Below, piece after piece: positions 42,777 to 52,048 of a stretch of 64,000 bases of DNA. A program made the position numbers and the translations under genes. Within the stretch, counting starts at the first letter, position 1. Every line of letters starts with the position of its first letter. The DNA comes from Secundilactobacillus angelensis (GTDB lineage: Bacteria > Bacillota > Bacilli > Lactobacillales > Lactobacillaceae), in NCBI RefSeq assembly GCF_012641075.1, contig NZ_JAAXLJ010000009.1, forward strand, positions 1 to 64,000. Reading direction: 5' to 3'. The notes under the pieces were generated by a model that saw only the letters and a program-made list of their open reading frames with translations, searched no databases and was not told the DNA's origin.

Positions 42777-43361
42777 CTACTTTACTAACTTATCCCAAAT
42801 CACAACTTTGCCACTCTTTAATGATTCAGGAACATTAATGATGCGTTGGTTACTACTGCCACGGAACTGTAGCGTGAGATCTTTTTGCGCCTGCAAGAAC
42901 CTGCCATCCACAAGAATGTCGATTAAACTCAGCAGTTCTTTTTTATCGTCAGATTCCTTCATCAGTTCGTCCCACGTATACCCAGTCCAACTCCAGATAT
43001 CCTTATCGTGCCCAAATTCTTTACGGATTCGGTGACAAAGATGGTTGCAAACCTGCGTATTCAAAAACGGTTCGCCACCCAGTAAGGTCAATCCCTGTAC
43101 ATAGGATTGGCTCAGATCTTCAATGATTTGATCCTCAAGCTCTTGCGTATAGGGCGTTCCAAAATGAAAATTTTGAGCAACTTTGTTATAGCAGCCTGGG
43201 CAGCTAAACTTACAACCGCTCACGTACAGACTGCAGCGCACACCTTCACCATCCACAAAGTTAAACGGCTTATAGCTCGCGATTCGCTGTTCACTTAAGT
43301 CATCCGCCAGCCATTCTTTGGGTTGGGGATTCTTTGGTAATCTCACTTTTTTAGTCTGCAT
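42777..43361 (-). CDS. nrdG: Anaerobic ribonucleotide reductase activating protein
   Basis: Radical SAM enzyme that installs the glycyl radical on NrdD; cytosolic. The protein has 194 residues. The iron-sulphur cluster motif CKFSCPGC (CxxxCxxC, about residues 50-57) is followed by GLTLLGGEPFLN (SAM-binding GGEP) and WTGYTWDELM. It starts 9 bases after nrdD on the same strand with AAGGTG as binding site, the usual nrdDG order. The cysteines are all present, so the enzyme should be active. Confidence 0.95.
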   Translation of the reverse strand: MQTKKVRLPKNPQPKEWLADDLSEQRIASYKPFNFVDGEGVRCSLYVSGCKFSCPGCYNKVAQNFHFGTPYTQELEDQIIEDLSQSYVQGLTLLGGEPFLNTQVCNHLCHRIRKEFGHDKDIWSWTGYTWDELMKESDDKKELLSLIDILVDGRFLQAQKDLTLQFRGSSNQRIINVPESLKSGKVVIWDKLVK

Positions 43362-43370
43362 ACTGTCACC

Positions 43371-45569
43371 TTACTGTCTCGCAATATTGTTATTATCGTT
43401 ACCTAAAGTCATGTGCTTGACTCGACTAGCAATTTCAACGTGCCGCCCGTGAACCATTGGCCGCTGATTAGGGTTACCGAGATAACCGCAAGTCCGCTTG
43501 ACCACGTCACAAGTTGCTGGATCAGTATTACCACATTGTGGACATTCAAATCCACGAGCCGTTGGTTTAAATTCACCTTTGAAACCGCACTTGAAGCACT
43601 GGTCAATTGGCGTGTTGGTGCCTAAATAACCGATTCGATCATAAGCGTAGTCCCAAACAGCTTCCAAAGCCTTGGGATTCTGCTTCAAGTTAGGATATTC
43701 GCAGTAGTGGATGAAGCCACCAGCACTGTATGGCGGGTAATCCTTTTCAAAATCAATTTTCTCAAATGGGGTTGGTGCTTTACGGACATCGTAGTGGAAA
43801 CTGTTCGTATAGTATTCCTTATCCGTAACGTCTTTAACCCGGCCAAACTTCTTAATATCAGCTTGGCAGAAGGTATTGGTCAGACTTTCAGCCGGCGTTG
43901 CGTAAACACTAAAGTGATAACCATACTGATTCTCCCAGTCGTTGCAGCTGTTATACAACTTCTTAACCACGTCAACCGTAAACTGCTTAGCTTCGGGATT
44001 GTGTTCCCAAGTAGGCCCATAAAAGACTGTTCCCACTTCGTATAGCCCGATGTAGCCAAGCGAAACGGTGGCACGACGGTTCTTAAAGAGTTCGTCCACA
44101 GAATCTTCTGGCTTTAATCGTTTGCCAAAAGCCCCATATTCATAAAGAATCGGTGCGTTTTGGGGCGTCGCTTGCTTAGCGCGGTTGACCTTGAATACTA
44201 AGGCTTCTTTACAAATATCAAGCCGTTCCTTTAGGATTGACCAGAATTTGTCCTTATCACCCTTCGATTCAAGCGCGATTCGCGGCAAGTTCAGGGTCAC
44301 AACCCCTAAATTCATCCGCCCAGCGTTAACTTCCTTTCCATTCTCGTCTTTCCAGCCCTGCAAGAAACTACGGCAACCCATTGGTGCTTTGAATGAACCA
44401 GTGAGTTCAACGATTTTATCGTACATTAAAACATCAGGATACATCCGCTTGGTGGCACATTCCACAGCCAATTCCTTGATATCATAGTTTGGATCTTCGG
44501 GTTTTAAATTCAATCCACGTTTAATGGTAAAGACAAGCTTAGGAAAAATAGCAGTCCGCTTTTCCTTACCCAAACCGGCAATTCGAACATTGAGAATCGC
44601 CTTTTGAATTTCACGTTCAACCCAGCTCGTACCCAGGCCAAACCCAAGCGTTGTAAATGGCGTTTGTCCTTGAGATGAATATAGCGTGTTAATTTCGTAT
44701 TCCAACGCCTGCATGGCATCATCGATATCTTTAATGGTCTTTTGTTTGGCGAAGTCTTCTTGGCGGTCTTTGCCTTCGATCCACTTCTTAGCATCTACCA
44801 TGTGCTTATCATAGTTCTTCATGGCAAATGGTGCTAAAAGTTCGTCAACCCGGTCTGCTGAACAGCCACCGTACTGGCTAGAAGCCACGTTGGCGATAAT
44901 TTGTGACATTTGTGCCGTAGCGGTTTGAATTGAGTGAGGCGGTTCAACCTCGGCGTTACCAATCTTAAAACCGTGATTCAGCATCTCTTTAAAATCAATC
45001 AAGCAACAGTTGGTCATTGGACTGTATGGTTGGTAGTCCAAGTCATGCCAGTGAATATCACCCTTCAAATGTGCGTTAGCAACCTTTGGCGGCAACATCT
45101 TCAGTCCCATCGTTCTGGCAACTGTTCCGGCAGTTAAATCACGCTGCGTATTAAAAACGTTACTATCTTTATTGGCATTTTCGTTGACCACTGTCTCATC
45201 TTTATGTAGCAACTTCTGAATCGTAAAGTTAATATCAGTGGCTTGGTTGCGCTTAAGATCTTTTTGGGCACGATAATTAATGTAAGCTTGTGCCCAGTCG
45301 AGCTGCTGACGTTCCATTAATTCGTGTTCAACGATGCTTTGAATCTCGTAGATCTTGACGTTTTCTTTGAACCGACTGCTAATTTCAGTCAAAACAGCCT
45401 CCACCACGTCATCAATGGCGTGCTGGTCTTCATCCGTTAATTCGGGTTCAACTGAAATGGCAGCCCGTTTAATTGCACGTTCGATCTTTTTGGTGTCGAA
45501 CTTAACGGCCCTGCCATCACGTTTAAGAACAGTTAACGTTTCTATTGTTAATTCTTTGGGTTCCTGCAT
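43371..45569 (-). CDS. nrdD: Anaerobic ribonucleoside-triphosphate reductase
   Basis: Reduces ribonucleoside triphosphates to deoxy forms without oxygen, using a glycyl radical. The protein has 732 residues. An N-terminal ATP-cone domain (VLKRDGRAVKFDTKKIERAI, residues about 14-33) controls activity. The zinc site is CFKCGFKG and CPQCGN near 660-680, and the radical glycine lies in RTCGYLGNPNQRP near 700. The ATG at 45569 has GGAG 9 bases upstream; the in-frame ATG at 45584 has none. Three NrdR boxes precede it. It forms an operon with nrdG. Confidence 0.95.
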   Translation of the reverse strand: MQEPKELTIETLTVLKRDGRAVKFDTKKIERAIKRAAISVEPELTDEDQHAIDDVVEAVLTEISSRFKENVKIYEIQSIVEHELMERQQLDWAQAYINYRAQKDLKRNQATDINFTIQKLLHKDETVVNENANKDSNVFNTQRDLTAGTVARTMGLKMLPPKVANAHLKGDIHWHDLDYQPYSPMTNCCLIDFKEMLNHGFKIGNAEVEPPHSIQTATAQMSQIIANVASSQYGGCSADRVDELLAPFAMKNYDKHMVDAKKWIEGKDRQEDFAKQKTIKDIDDAMQALEYEINTLYSSQGQTPFTTLGFGLGTSWVEREIQKAILNVRIAGLGKEKRTAIFPKLVFTIKRGLNLKPEDPNYDIKELAVECATKRMYPDVLMYDKIVELTGSFKAPMGCRSFLQGWKDENGKEVNAGRMNLGVVTLNLPRIALESKGDKDKFWSILKERLDICKEALVFKVNRAKQATPQNAPILYEYGAFGKRLKPEDSVDELFKNRRATVSLGYIGLYEVGTVFYGPTWEHNPEAKQFTVDVVKKLYNSCNDWENQYGYHFSVYATPAESLTNTFCQADIKKFGRVKDVTDKEYYTNSFHYDVRKAPTPFEKIDFEKDYPPYSAGGFIHYCEYPNLKQNPKALEAVWDYAYDRIGYLGTNTPIDQCFKCGFKGEFKPTARGFECPQCGNTDPATCDVVKRTCGYLGNPNQRPMVHGRHVEIASRVKHMTLGNDNNNIARQ

Positions 45570-45608
45570 TCCAATCAACTCCATATATGGTACTTTATTT
45601 GCTCACAA

Positions 45609-45697
45609 ATACATAATATAGTGTTGCCTTCGTCACTTCAACCATATATTGTGTACAATCTGAAAGAATTTCCAATTATTACCACAATATATAGTAA
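45609..45697 (-). promoter_or_regulatory. Three NrdR boxes upstream of nrdD
   Basis: Matches to the NrdR consensus ACACWATATATWGTGT: ATACATAATATAGTGT (45609-45624), CAACCATATATTGTGT (45639-45654) and CCACAATATATAGTAA (45682-45697). The first two are 30 bases apart (about three helical turns) and the third is 43 further on. NrdR represses ribonucleotide reductase genes when dATP is high. The rest of the 467-base gap to 46036 holds no convincing gene. Confidence 0.82.
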
Positions 45698-46036
45698 TCA
45701 CCGTTAAAGTATTCTAGAAATGTATCTGGGAACGATTTGGTCACACAATATGTCTAAAACTCATTTTTCAGTAATATACTTAACATCCATCGAGGATATA
45801 TTAGATTTTGAAACCGTAACCGTTACACGACCTCACCGTGTTTATACTAGCTGCTTTAAAATTTCTTTATTATTTCAAATATTACGAAAGTTCAATTTAT
45901 TGTTGCATAGTGACTTATTTTCTTAAATTCAGTGATACGCCCAGGTAACACCTAGCATGTAAACTCAGTCCTGTTGATTGATATGAATCGACACATTGAT
46001 GGACCTCACAGGTTTAAATTATAGGAGTGTATATAC

Positions 46037-46651
46037 TTGAAAAAATTTGTTACTTCAATCTTAGCAACATCAGCAGCAGCTATCGGTTTGTTCTTTGCAG
46101 GTGCAGGTAGCGCCAGCGCATCTACGACTTACACCGTTAAGTCAGGTGACTCAGTATGGGCGATTTCACAAACCTTCCATACCACTATCAATTCAATCGA
46201 ACAAGCAAACCACATCAGCAACCACTTAATCTTGCCAGGTGACAAGTTAACGATTCCTGATGGCTCAACGACTCATCAAGCAACTGCTACTACGAGCCAT
46301 GCAACCACAGCCTACAACAGCAATAACCAAGCTCAAACAAACAACTACAACGGTTCAACCAACACAACTGCTACTCAAACTAGCAACAACGCTAGCTCAT
46401 CAAGCTACACTGGTAGCAACATGAAGAGCTACGTCTTGAACCAAATGGCTTCACGGACTGGTGTTTCTGCTTCTACTTGGAACGCAATCATCACTCGTGA
46501 ATCAGGCTGGAACGCTGGTATCCGTAACAGTTCAAGCGGTGCTTACGGTCTGTTCCAAAACATGCACATCAACGGTGGCGATGTTACTGCCCAAGTGAAT
46601 GCTGCAGTTTCACTGTACAAGGCACAAGGTATGGGTGCCTGGGCTTTATAA
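46037..46651 (+). CDS. Secreted LysM protein with transglycosylase-like domain
   Basis: Cell-wall protein of 204 residues. A signal peptide ([20 protein letters not shown], ending SASA) is followed by one LysM peptidoglycan-binding module ([18 protein letters not shown], about residues 34-78). A Thr/Asn/Ser-rich linker leads to a C-terminal lysozyme-like domain ([14 protein letters not shown] type, with a putative catalytic Glu in ITRESGWN, about residue 156, and [12 protein letters not shown]). It is probably a muralytic enzyme or surface protein common in lactobacilli. The start is TTG at 46037, 9 bases after AGGAG. Confidence 0.88.
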   Translation: MKKFVTSILATSAAAIGLFFAGAGSASASTTYTVKSGDSVWAISQTFHTTINSIEQANHISNHLILPGDKLTIPDGSTTHQATATTSHATTAYNSNNQAQTNNYNGSTNTTATQTSNNASSSSYTGSNMKSYVLNQMASRTGVSASTWNAIITRESGWNAGIRNSSSGAYGLFQNMHINGGDVTAQVNAAVSLYKAQGMGAWAL

Positions 46652-46674
46652 GATAAACCCACTCACCATAGTAT

Positions 46675-46706
46675 AAAAAATGACGGCAACTTTGCCGTCA
46701 TTTTTT
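46675..46706. terminator. Bidirectional terminator overlapping the brnQ stop
   Basis: AAAAAATGACGGCA pairs with TGCCGTCATTTTTT around a 4-base loop. The stem includes the brnQ stop codon (46698-46700), so the two convergent genes share it. Confidence 0.92.
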
Positions 46707-48047
46707 GTGCTCAATTTTTTGTTCAAACATTTGTGCCAAACCCCATCCGATCACTAGCCCAATCAACGCAGGTACCGTCCAACCAAGACCAACGCTGAAT
46801 CCCGGTAACAAGTGGCCCAGCGATAGCAGATCCGCAATCCAGCCATGATGTAAACCAGCTGGTAATGCATTTAACCCATCAAGTACCGCCGGAATCAAAG
46901 TAAATACCGTTACGGTGCCAAACAGCCACCGTGACTCACCAAGAATCGGTGTCAATAAACTCATCAATATCAAGGTAATCGCTAGCGGATATATAAAGTA
47001 AAGTAACGGTGTGGAAAATAACAGTAAGCGATTTAGGCCAATGTTGGCAAAAATCAGCGGTACTGCGCTGGCCAAAATGATCAGCACCGCATAGGGAATA
47101 CGAGGAAATAGTTCTTTAAAGGTATCCCCAAACGCAGTGATCAGTCCAATAGCAGTTTTCAAACAAGCTAAAATCACCAAAACAGCTAAAAGTAGATTTC
47201 CGAAATCACCAAAATAATAATTGGCAACATTGGCTAATACTGGCCCCCCATTAGCAGCCCGGCTGAATTGCCCCAGTGCGTTACGACCTAACAGACCCAG
47301 CAAACTGTAAATCACAGCCATGAAGATCACCGCAATGCTGCCAGCCCGAATAGTATCGCTGGCCACCCGAGTTGGTTCCGTCACCCCTAGCTCACGAATT
47401 GCGTTGACGACAATAATGCCAAACGCCAATCCTGCTAAGGCATCCATAGTGGAATAACCCGCGGTAAAGCCCGCGGCGACAGGTGACTTCACATAATCAT
47501 CCACTGGCAGTTGACCACTGCCCATCGGCTTAATCACCACCATGATCAATAGTGCTGCTAGTAAAATTAAAAAAGCTGGCGTCAAAAACTTACCAACGTA
47601 AACCATGATTTTACTGGGCTTTCGGGCAAACCACCAAGCCGCTAAAAAGAATAGGCAGGAATATACCAATAAGCCACTACTTTGATGCCTTTGAACCACA
47701 AATGGACTCAACCCAACTTCGAAGGAAATCGATGCCAATCGTGGCAGTGCAAATAACGGCCCGATACAGAGATAAAGTAAAACGGTGAAGGCATAGGCGT
47801 AAAACCGGTTGACCTTTTGGGACAGCTGAAAAACGCCATCTGATTTGGTAATTCCGATTGCTGCTACACCCAGCAGGGGTAGACCAACACCAGAAATCAG
47901 AAAACCAATTAAGGCAGGCAAAAAATTGGTGCCAGCCTGTTGACCAACAAACACTGGAAAAATCAGATTACCAGCACCGAAAAAGAGGCCGAATAACATC
48001 ATGCCGATAAAAATGAGGTTGCGGGTACTTAATTTTTGTGTTGCCAT
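46698..48047 (-). CDS. brnQ: Branched-chain amino acid transporter (LIVCS family)
   Basis: Sodium-coupled importer of leucine, isoleucine and valine, with 449 residues and 12 helices. The first helix region MMLFGLFFGAGNLIFPVFVGQ is diagnostic of BrnQ, as are GLPLLGVAAIGI and YSTMDALAGLAFGIIVVNAI. The ATG at 48047 has GGGAGAG 6 bases upstream; the ATG at 48062 is followed by that site within its frame. It stands alone; hairpin element D lies 134 bases upstream of its start. Confidence 0.93.
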   Translation of the reverse strand: MATQKLSTRNLIFIGMMLFGLFFGAGNLIFPVFVGQQAGTNFLPALIGFLISGVGLPLLGVAAIGITKSDGVFQLSQKVNRFYAYAFTVLLYLCIGPLFALPRLASISFEVGLSPFVVQRHQSSGLLVYSCLFFLAAWWFARKPSKIMVYVGKFLTPAFLILLAALLIMVVIKPMGSGQLPVDDYVKSPVAAGFTAGYSTMDALAGLAFGIIVVNAIRELGVTEPTRVASDTIRAGSIAVIFMAVIYSLLGLLGRNALGQFSRAANGGPVLANVANYYFGDFGNLLLAVLVILACLKTAIGLITAFGDTFKELFPRIPYAVLIILASAVPLIFANIGLNRLLLFSTPLLYFIYPLAITLILMSLLTPILGESRWLFGTVTVFTLIPAVLDGLNALPAGLHHGWIADLLSLGHLLPGFSVGLGWTVPALIGLVIGWGLAQMFEQKIEHKK

Positions 48048-48180
48048 GAAATTCTCTCCCATATGTCACATTCTGTCTTTATTTTACTGTGGGTTGAGAT
48101 TGTTTTGGGGAGAAAATGGTGAAAATTTGGTCTATGTTGGTTTTATTTCTGCTATTTAGATTAAACGTGCTCAAGCAGGC

Positions 48181-48265
48181 AGAGACTTGCACGTAAGCCA
48201 AGGAAAACGGCGATCAGACAAAAAACGCCTAATCACCGTTTTCCTTGGCTTACGCTCCAGTCTCT
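48181..48265. repeat. Long imperfect hairpin element, copy D
   Basis: AGAGACT (48181-48187) pairs with AGTCTCT (48259-48265). After a 4-base internal loop on each side, a perfect 19-bp arm, CGTAAGCC...ACGG (48192-48210), pairs with 48236-48254. It lies 12 bases downstream of the GNAT stop, without a U-tract. The architecture matches copies A and B, but the sequence differs. Confidence 0.65.
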
Positions 48266-48277
48266 AAGCGCCGGCTT

Positions 48278-48799
48278 TCACACTCTCAACTCTTTTCTCA
48301 TCAACACATCCCTCTGCCTTGCGCCCCCTAAAGTAAACAGATGATCATCAAATTGAGTGAAGCCTAACGCTTCGTAGAATTTTTGCGCAGCATGGTTATA
48401 TTCCCAGACCCCCAACCACACGAACTTTTTATCTAATTGGTATGCCCGCTTGATGGCGAAATCCATCAACTGCCGACCATAGCCCAATCGCTTATAGTCC
48501 GGCCGCACATAGATGCGTTCAACTTCTAACGCATCACCGCCCTGATCCTCGGATTGAGCGTCGTTAATATTTAGCTTTAAATAACCCACAACTTGACCAT
48601 TCTGTTTTAAAAAATAAAAGAATGAATGTGCATTTTCCAGCTGCCCTTGGAGTCGTTTAAGACTCAACTCATTGTTAAGGTACCACTCCATATCGTCATC
48701 GGTATTATACGCGCCGAACGTATCCTGAAACGTTTCGCGACTGATTGTCTGCAGTTTCTCAGTGTCAGCCACCGTTAACTGCACAATTGAATCTGCCAT
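48278..48799 (-). CDS. GNAT family N-acetyltransferase
   Basis: Acetyl-CoA-dependent transferase of 173 residues. The acetyl-CoA binding motif A is VERIYVRPDYKRLGYGRQLMDFAI (Q/RxxGxG/A seen as RLGYGR, about residue 105), and motif B is WEYNHAAQKFYEALGF (about 135-150). The N-terminal segment LQTISRETFQDTFGAYNTDDD resembles spermidine/PaiA-like acetyltransferases, but the substrate is not certain. The ATG at 48799 has GTGAGG 6 bases upstream; the longer frame from 48814 contains it. Confidence 0.87.
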   Translation of the reverse strand: MADSIVQLTVADTEKLQTISRETFQDTFGAYNTDDDMEWYLNNELSLKRLQGQLENAHSFFYFLKQNGQVVGYLKLNINDAQSEDQGGDALEVERIYVRPDYKRLGYGRQLMDFAIKRAYQLDKKFVWLGVWEYNHAAQKFYEALGFTQFDDHLFTLGGARQRDVLMRKELRV

Positions 48800-48980
48800 G
48801 ATTGACCTCACCATACCTTCACCCTATATTGTGTAAATAATCACTAAGTATATTCTACGATAGGCAGGGCTATCTTTTCAAGCGGTTATACCATCTAAAA
48901 TTGGTCAATGATTCCGCCAACAGCGCACAATCAGTAGTACAATCAACTATGAAACCATATTGCAAAGGGGATTGATTAGA

Positions 48981-49859
48981 ATGAAAATTCAAGAAGGCTA
49001 CATGCCATTTCGGGACTATAAAACCTATTATCGAATCGTGGGCGAAAAAACGCCGGGTAAAGCACCGCTATTATTGATTCATGGCGGCCCCGGTTCATCT
49101 CACAACTATTTTGAATTACTAGACGACTACGCAGAAACCGGCCGTCAGCTGATTATGTACGATCAAGTTGGCTGCGGCAAGTCTTCGCTACCCGAAGACG
49201 AAAGTGTCTACGTCAAGGAAACTTGGGCGGAAGAGCTGATTGCCTTAAGAAAATACCTGCACCTCGACCAGATCCATATGTTGGGTCAGTCTTGGGGTGG
49301 TATGCTGGAAATGCTTTACCTGACTCAATACGACCAGACCGGCGTGAAGAGTGTCATGATCGATGGTTCCCCTGCTTCAATTAAGCTATGGACGCAAGAG
49401 CAGCACCGGCTAATTTCCTACCTAAGTTATGAAGACCGGCAAGCCATTGCGGAAGCAGAACGAACCGGTAACTTCACTGGTCCTAAGTATCTGGCCGCCA
49501 ATGACCGCTACATGGAACGCTATTGCTGGGATGACCCAGATGAAAATTCACCAGAGCCTTTGCGACGTGAAACGAATGGTAAACGGGCCAGCCTCATTGC
49601 GGAAGGACCTAACGAATTCACCGAAAATGGCACCATCAGCGATTATGATGTGACTGATGATCTGCATAAGATCCACGTACCCGTCTTAGTGACCAACGGT
49701 ACTGATGATCTATGTACCCCACTGATTGCTAAATCCGTTTACGATCATATTCCGGGTGCAAAGTGGCACTTATTTGCCAACAGCCGACACTTGGCCTTAT
49801 TAGACCAGCATGACGAGTTCATTCAAGTTCTGGATAACTGGCTGAAAGCTAACGATTAG
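48981..49859 (+). CDS. Proline iminopeptidase-type alpha/beta hydrolase
   Basis: Serine peptidase of 292 residues that removes N-terminal proline from peptides. The oxyanion region HGGPGSSHNYF is near residue 35-45, the nucleophile elbow GQSWGGML near 105, the acid in TNGTDDLCTP near 240 and the catalytic His in SRHLALLD near 270. The family (PepI/PIP, S33) fits by length and cap-domain motifs. Proline-rich peptide use is common in lactobacilli. The ATG at 48981 has AAAGGGG 10 bases upstream. Confidence 0.9.
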   Translation: MKIQEGYMPFRDYKTYYRIVGEKTPGKAPLLLIHGGPGSSHNYFELLDDYAETGRQLIMYDQVGCGKSSLPEDESVYVKETWAEELIALRKYLHLDQIHMLGQSWGGMLEMLYLTQYDQTGVKSVMIDGSPASIKLWTQEQHRLISYLSYEDRQAIAEAERTGNFTGPKYLAANDRYMERYCWDDPDENSPEPLRRETNGKRASLIAEGPNEFTENGTISDYDVTDDLHKIHVPVLVTNGTDDLCTPLIAKSVYDHIPGAKWHLFANSRHLALLDQHDEFIQVLDNWLKAND

Positions 49860-49957
49860 CATAATCTGATTACGACAAACATCATGCAAGCGATGAACCG
49901 TCTGAATTGTAAGCACGTTATTCGTCGTGCTAAACTGAAACAAAAGGAGTGACCGTT

Positions 49958-50485
49958 TTGGATACAATGAAAGCATTATTGGAACGCAAGTCTGTCCGTA
50001 GTTATACAGGGACACCCGTTACGATTGAACAGCGTAATCAGTTATTGAAGGCAGCCTATGCCTCACCCGTTTCAATGGGTCAATATGACACAGTTGAACT
50101 GACCGTCGTGCAAAATCCTGAGCTGTTGGCGCAAATCGATGACACAGCGGCCAAACGCTTTGGTCGGGAGAAGATGCTTTATGGTGCACCGATGTTGATT
50201 ATTGCTTCAACTCAATTAAAGGGCGATGCCACTGACAACGCGGCGTATTCCAACACTGCAACTATCATTGAGAACTTAAACCTGGCAGCAGTGGACCTCG
50301 ACCTTGGTGCCTGCCATATTTGGGGCGCCATTGTCGCTGTCGCTGGTGATGATGGCTTGAAACGGTCATTGAAAATTAGTGAAGGTTTCACCCCAGTCGC
50401 TGGCTTAGTAGTTGGGCAAACTGCCGATGGATACACAGATCGTGATATTCCTGAAGGCCGAATCAAAACCGAAATTTTGGACTAA
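49958..50485 (+). CDS. Nitroreductase family protein
   Basis: FMN-dependent oxidoreductase of 175 residues. ERKSVRSYTGTPV at the N-terminus carries the FMN phosphate-binding R(K)SxR pattern, the middle has ASPVSMGQYD, and the C-terminal half has DLGACHIWGAI and FTPVAGLVVGQ. It probably reduces nitro, quinone or enone compounds with NAD(P)H; the substrate is unknown. The start is TTG at 49958, 8 bases after AAAGGAG; GTG at 49949 overlaps that site. It lies 98 bases after the peptidase gene. Confidence 0.88.
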   Translation: MDTMKALLERKSVRSYTGTPVTIEQRNQLLKAAYASPVSMGQYDTVELTVVQNPELLAQIDDTAAKRFGREKMLYGAPMLIIASTQLKGDATDNAAYSNTATIIENLNLAAVDLDLGACHIWGAIVAVAGDDGLKRSLKISEGFTPVAGLVVGQTADGYTDRDIPEGRIKTEILD

Positions 50486-50500
50486 CACCACGGCAATTTC

Positions 50501-50537
50501 AAAGGGATCTGACGCGCCACAGTGTCAGATCCCTTTT
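50501..50537 (+). terminator. Terminator of the nitroreductase gene
   Basis: AAAGGGATCTGAC (50501-50513) pairs perfectly with GTCAGATCCCTTT (50524-50536), followed by TG. Confidence 0.85.
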
Positions 50538-51122
50538 GCGTACAATTAATTTGCCCAAACAAAAAGCTCCGAACTGGGGAGGTTCGAAGCTCTTCGACGC
50601 TATAATCAATACTCACGCGATCATCCTTGTACGGGAACTAATTGGTTATCTATTATGGGGGAAATAACACTTAGTTTACTAAAATTTACAGGGAGAAGTT
50701 TATTTTATCCCGTTAGGACTTATAGCGATCGGTTTTCTCAATTATAGTGGATCTTTAAAAAGACACATCTTTGTCAAACAGCTGAATAACAATAAATAGT
50801 TAAGTTGATTAATCAACTCGCCTACAACTGTATCCGCTGCTTGACGGTAATTCAGCAAATTTGATTTATCATCAGATTACTGAATGCCCAACACACGAAT
50901 GTTTTGGGTACATTTAGTTTAACACTTTTAATTCAAAAATTAAATTTAATTCCTTAATTTTTTAACAAAATGCTTGATTTGTTTAAGTAATTGTGACGGA
51001 TACAGTGAGGAACAAAACTCGGTAGATTTCAGAGTGTAATGTAATCTGAGTTTTGGCGCTCGATTAGACTATATCAAAGTATAGAACCATGTCCAATCAA
51101 AACCAGGTTAACTCCACAGAAA
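50538..51122. other. Gene-free gap with minus-strand terminator-like hairpins
   Basis: This 585-base AT-rich stretch has no credible gene. A hairpin near 50563-50593 (AGCTCCGAAC with GTTCGAAGCT, one bulge) reads as a terminator on the minus strand, followed by TTTTTG, although no minus-strand gene lies within 500 bases. A perfect 16-bp palindrome AGTTGATTAATCAACT is at 50803-50818. CAAAACTC...GAGTTTTG (about 51013-51055) may terminate the aldo/keto reductase gene. A small RNA on the minus strand is possible. Confidence 0.4.
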
Positions 51123-51968
51123 TTAATCACCAACCGGATGAATATGATCCACAGCAGCAACTTGATTTAAAACGGCCATGTCGTTATCACTGATTTCAAA
51201 ATCAAGTTCGGCATTTGCCTTAACGTGTGCCATTGACCGCGCTTTTGGCAGTGGTGCAATATCATTTTGAATCACAAAGCGTAAGGCTAGTTGTGGTACC
51301 GAAACCTGATAAGATGCCGCAATCCGTTGCAAATCGGGATCATTAACTAGGTCACCTGTTGCTAATGGTGAATACGCCTGAACGACAATCCCGTTGTCCT
51401 TAGCTGTTTTCACAATCGAATCTTGCGTGTAGCCGACGTAGTATTGAATCTGGTCCACAGCGGGTGTAACTGACAAACCATCCCAATTTAATAAGTTTTC
51501 CAAGTCATGGGTATTGAAGTTTGAAACCCCAACTGACTTTGCTCGACCACTGTTGTAGATATCCTGCATGGCTCGCCAAACATCACGATTTTCAGCATCG
51601 TGGTTGGTACCTTCCTGTGCCCATGGCCATGGTGCGTGAATGATATAAGAATCAACGTAATCAAGGTTCAAAGCCTTTAAACTACTTTCAAAATCAGCTA
51701 TGGCAGCATCATATGTTTTTGACTCTGCTGGCAATTTAGTTTGGACGAATAAATCTTCCCTTGCCACATCACCATCGGCAATTGCTTCGCCAACACTCTT
51801 TTCATTGCGGTAAGCCTTCGCTGTATCAATAAACCGGTAGCCAGCCTTCAATGCATTACTAACGGCATCATAAGTCTCCTTGCCAGGCTTGGTTTGCCAG
51901 GTACCAAAACCCACTTTGGGCATCTTTAACCCATTATTTAATTCAAATGTATCTGTAATTGTGGTCAT
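51123..51968 (-). CDS. Aldo/keto reductase
   Basis: NADPH-dependent reductase of 281 residues. Catalytic residues: Asp and Tyr in FIDTAKAYRNE (about 48-58), Lys in VQTKLP and His in SYIIHAPWPWAQ. LPKARSMAHVKANAELDF is the cofactor-binding end. It differs clearly from the 8303 protein (LIHWPAP there). It may reduce aldehydes or sugars; the substrate is unknown. The ATG at 51968 has GGGAGG 8 bases upstream, and the frame opens 24 codons earlier without support. It is 80 bases downstream of the acetyltransferase start on the same strand. Confidence 0.88.
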   Translation of the reverse strand: MTTITDTFELNNGLKMPKVGFGTWQTKPGKETYDAVSNALKAGYRFIDTAKAYRNEKSVGEAIADGDVAREDLFVQTKLPAESKTYDAAIADFESSLKALNLDYVDSYIIHAPWPWAQEGTNHDAENRDVWRAMQDIYNSGRAKSVGVSNFNTHDLENLLNWDGLSVTPAVDQIQYYVGYTQDSIVKTAKDNGIVVQAYSPLATGDLVNDPDLQRIAASYQVSVPQLALRFVIQNDIAPLPKARSMAHVKANAELDFEISDNDMAVLNQVAAVDHIHPVGD

Positions 51969-52048
51969 GAAAAATTCCTCCCTATCCGTTCTACAGTATA
52001 TTGTATGACCTTCTAGTAGGTCTAAGGCAACTAAGAACACTCACCAAG

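Noticed and set aside
45720-45926. Short plus-strand frame in the nrdD/LysM gap
   Set aside because: No ribosome binding site, no recognisable domain, AT-rich random-looking composition.
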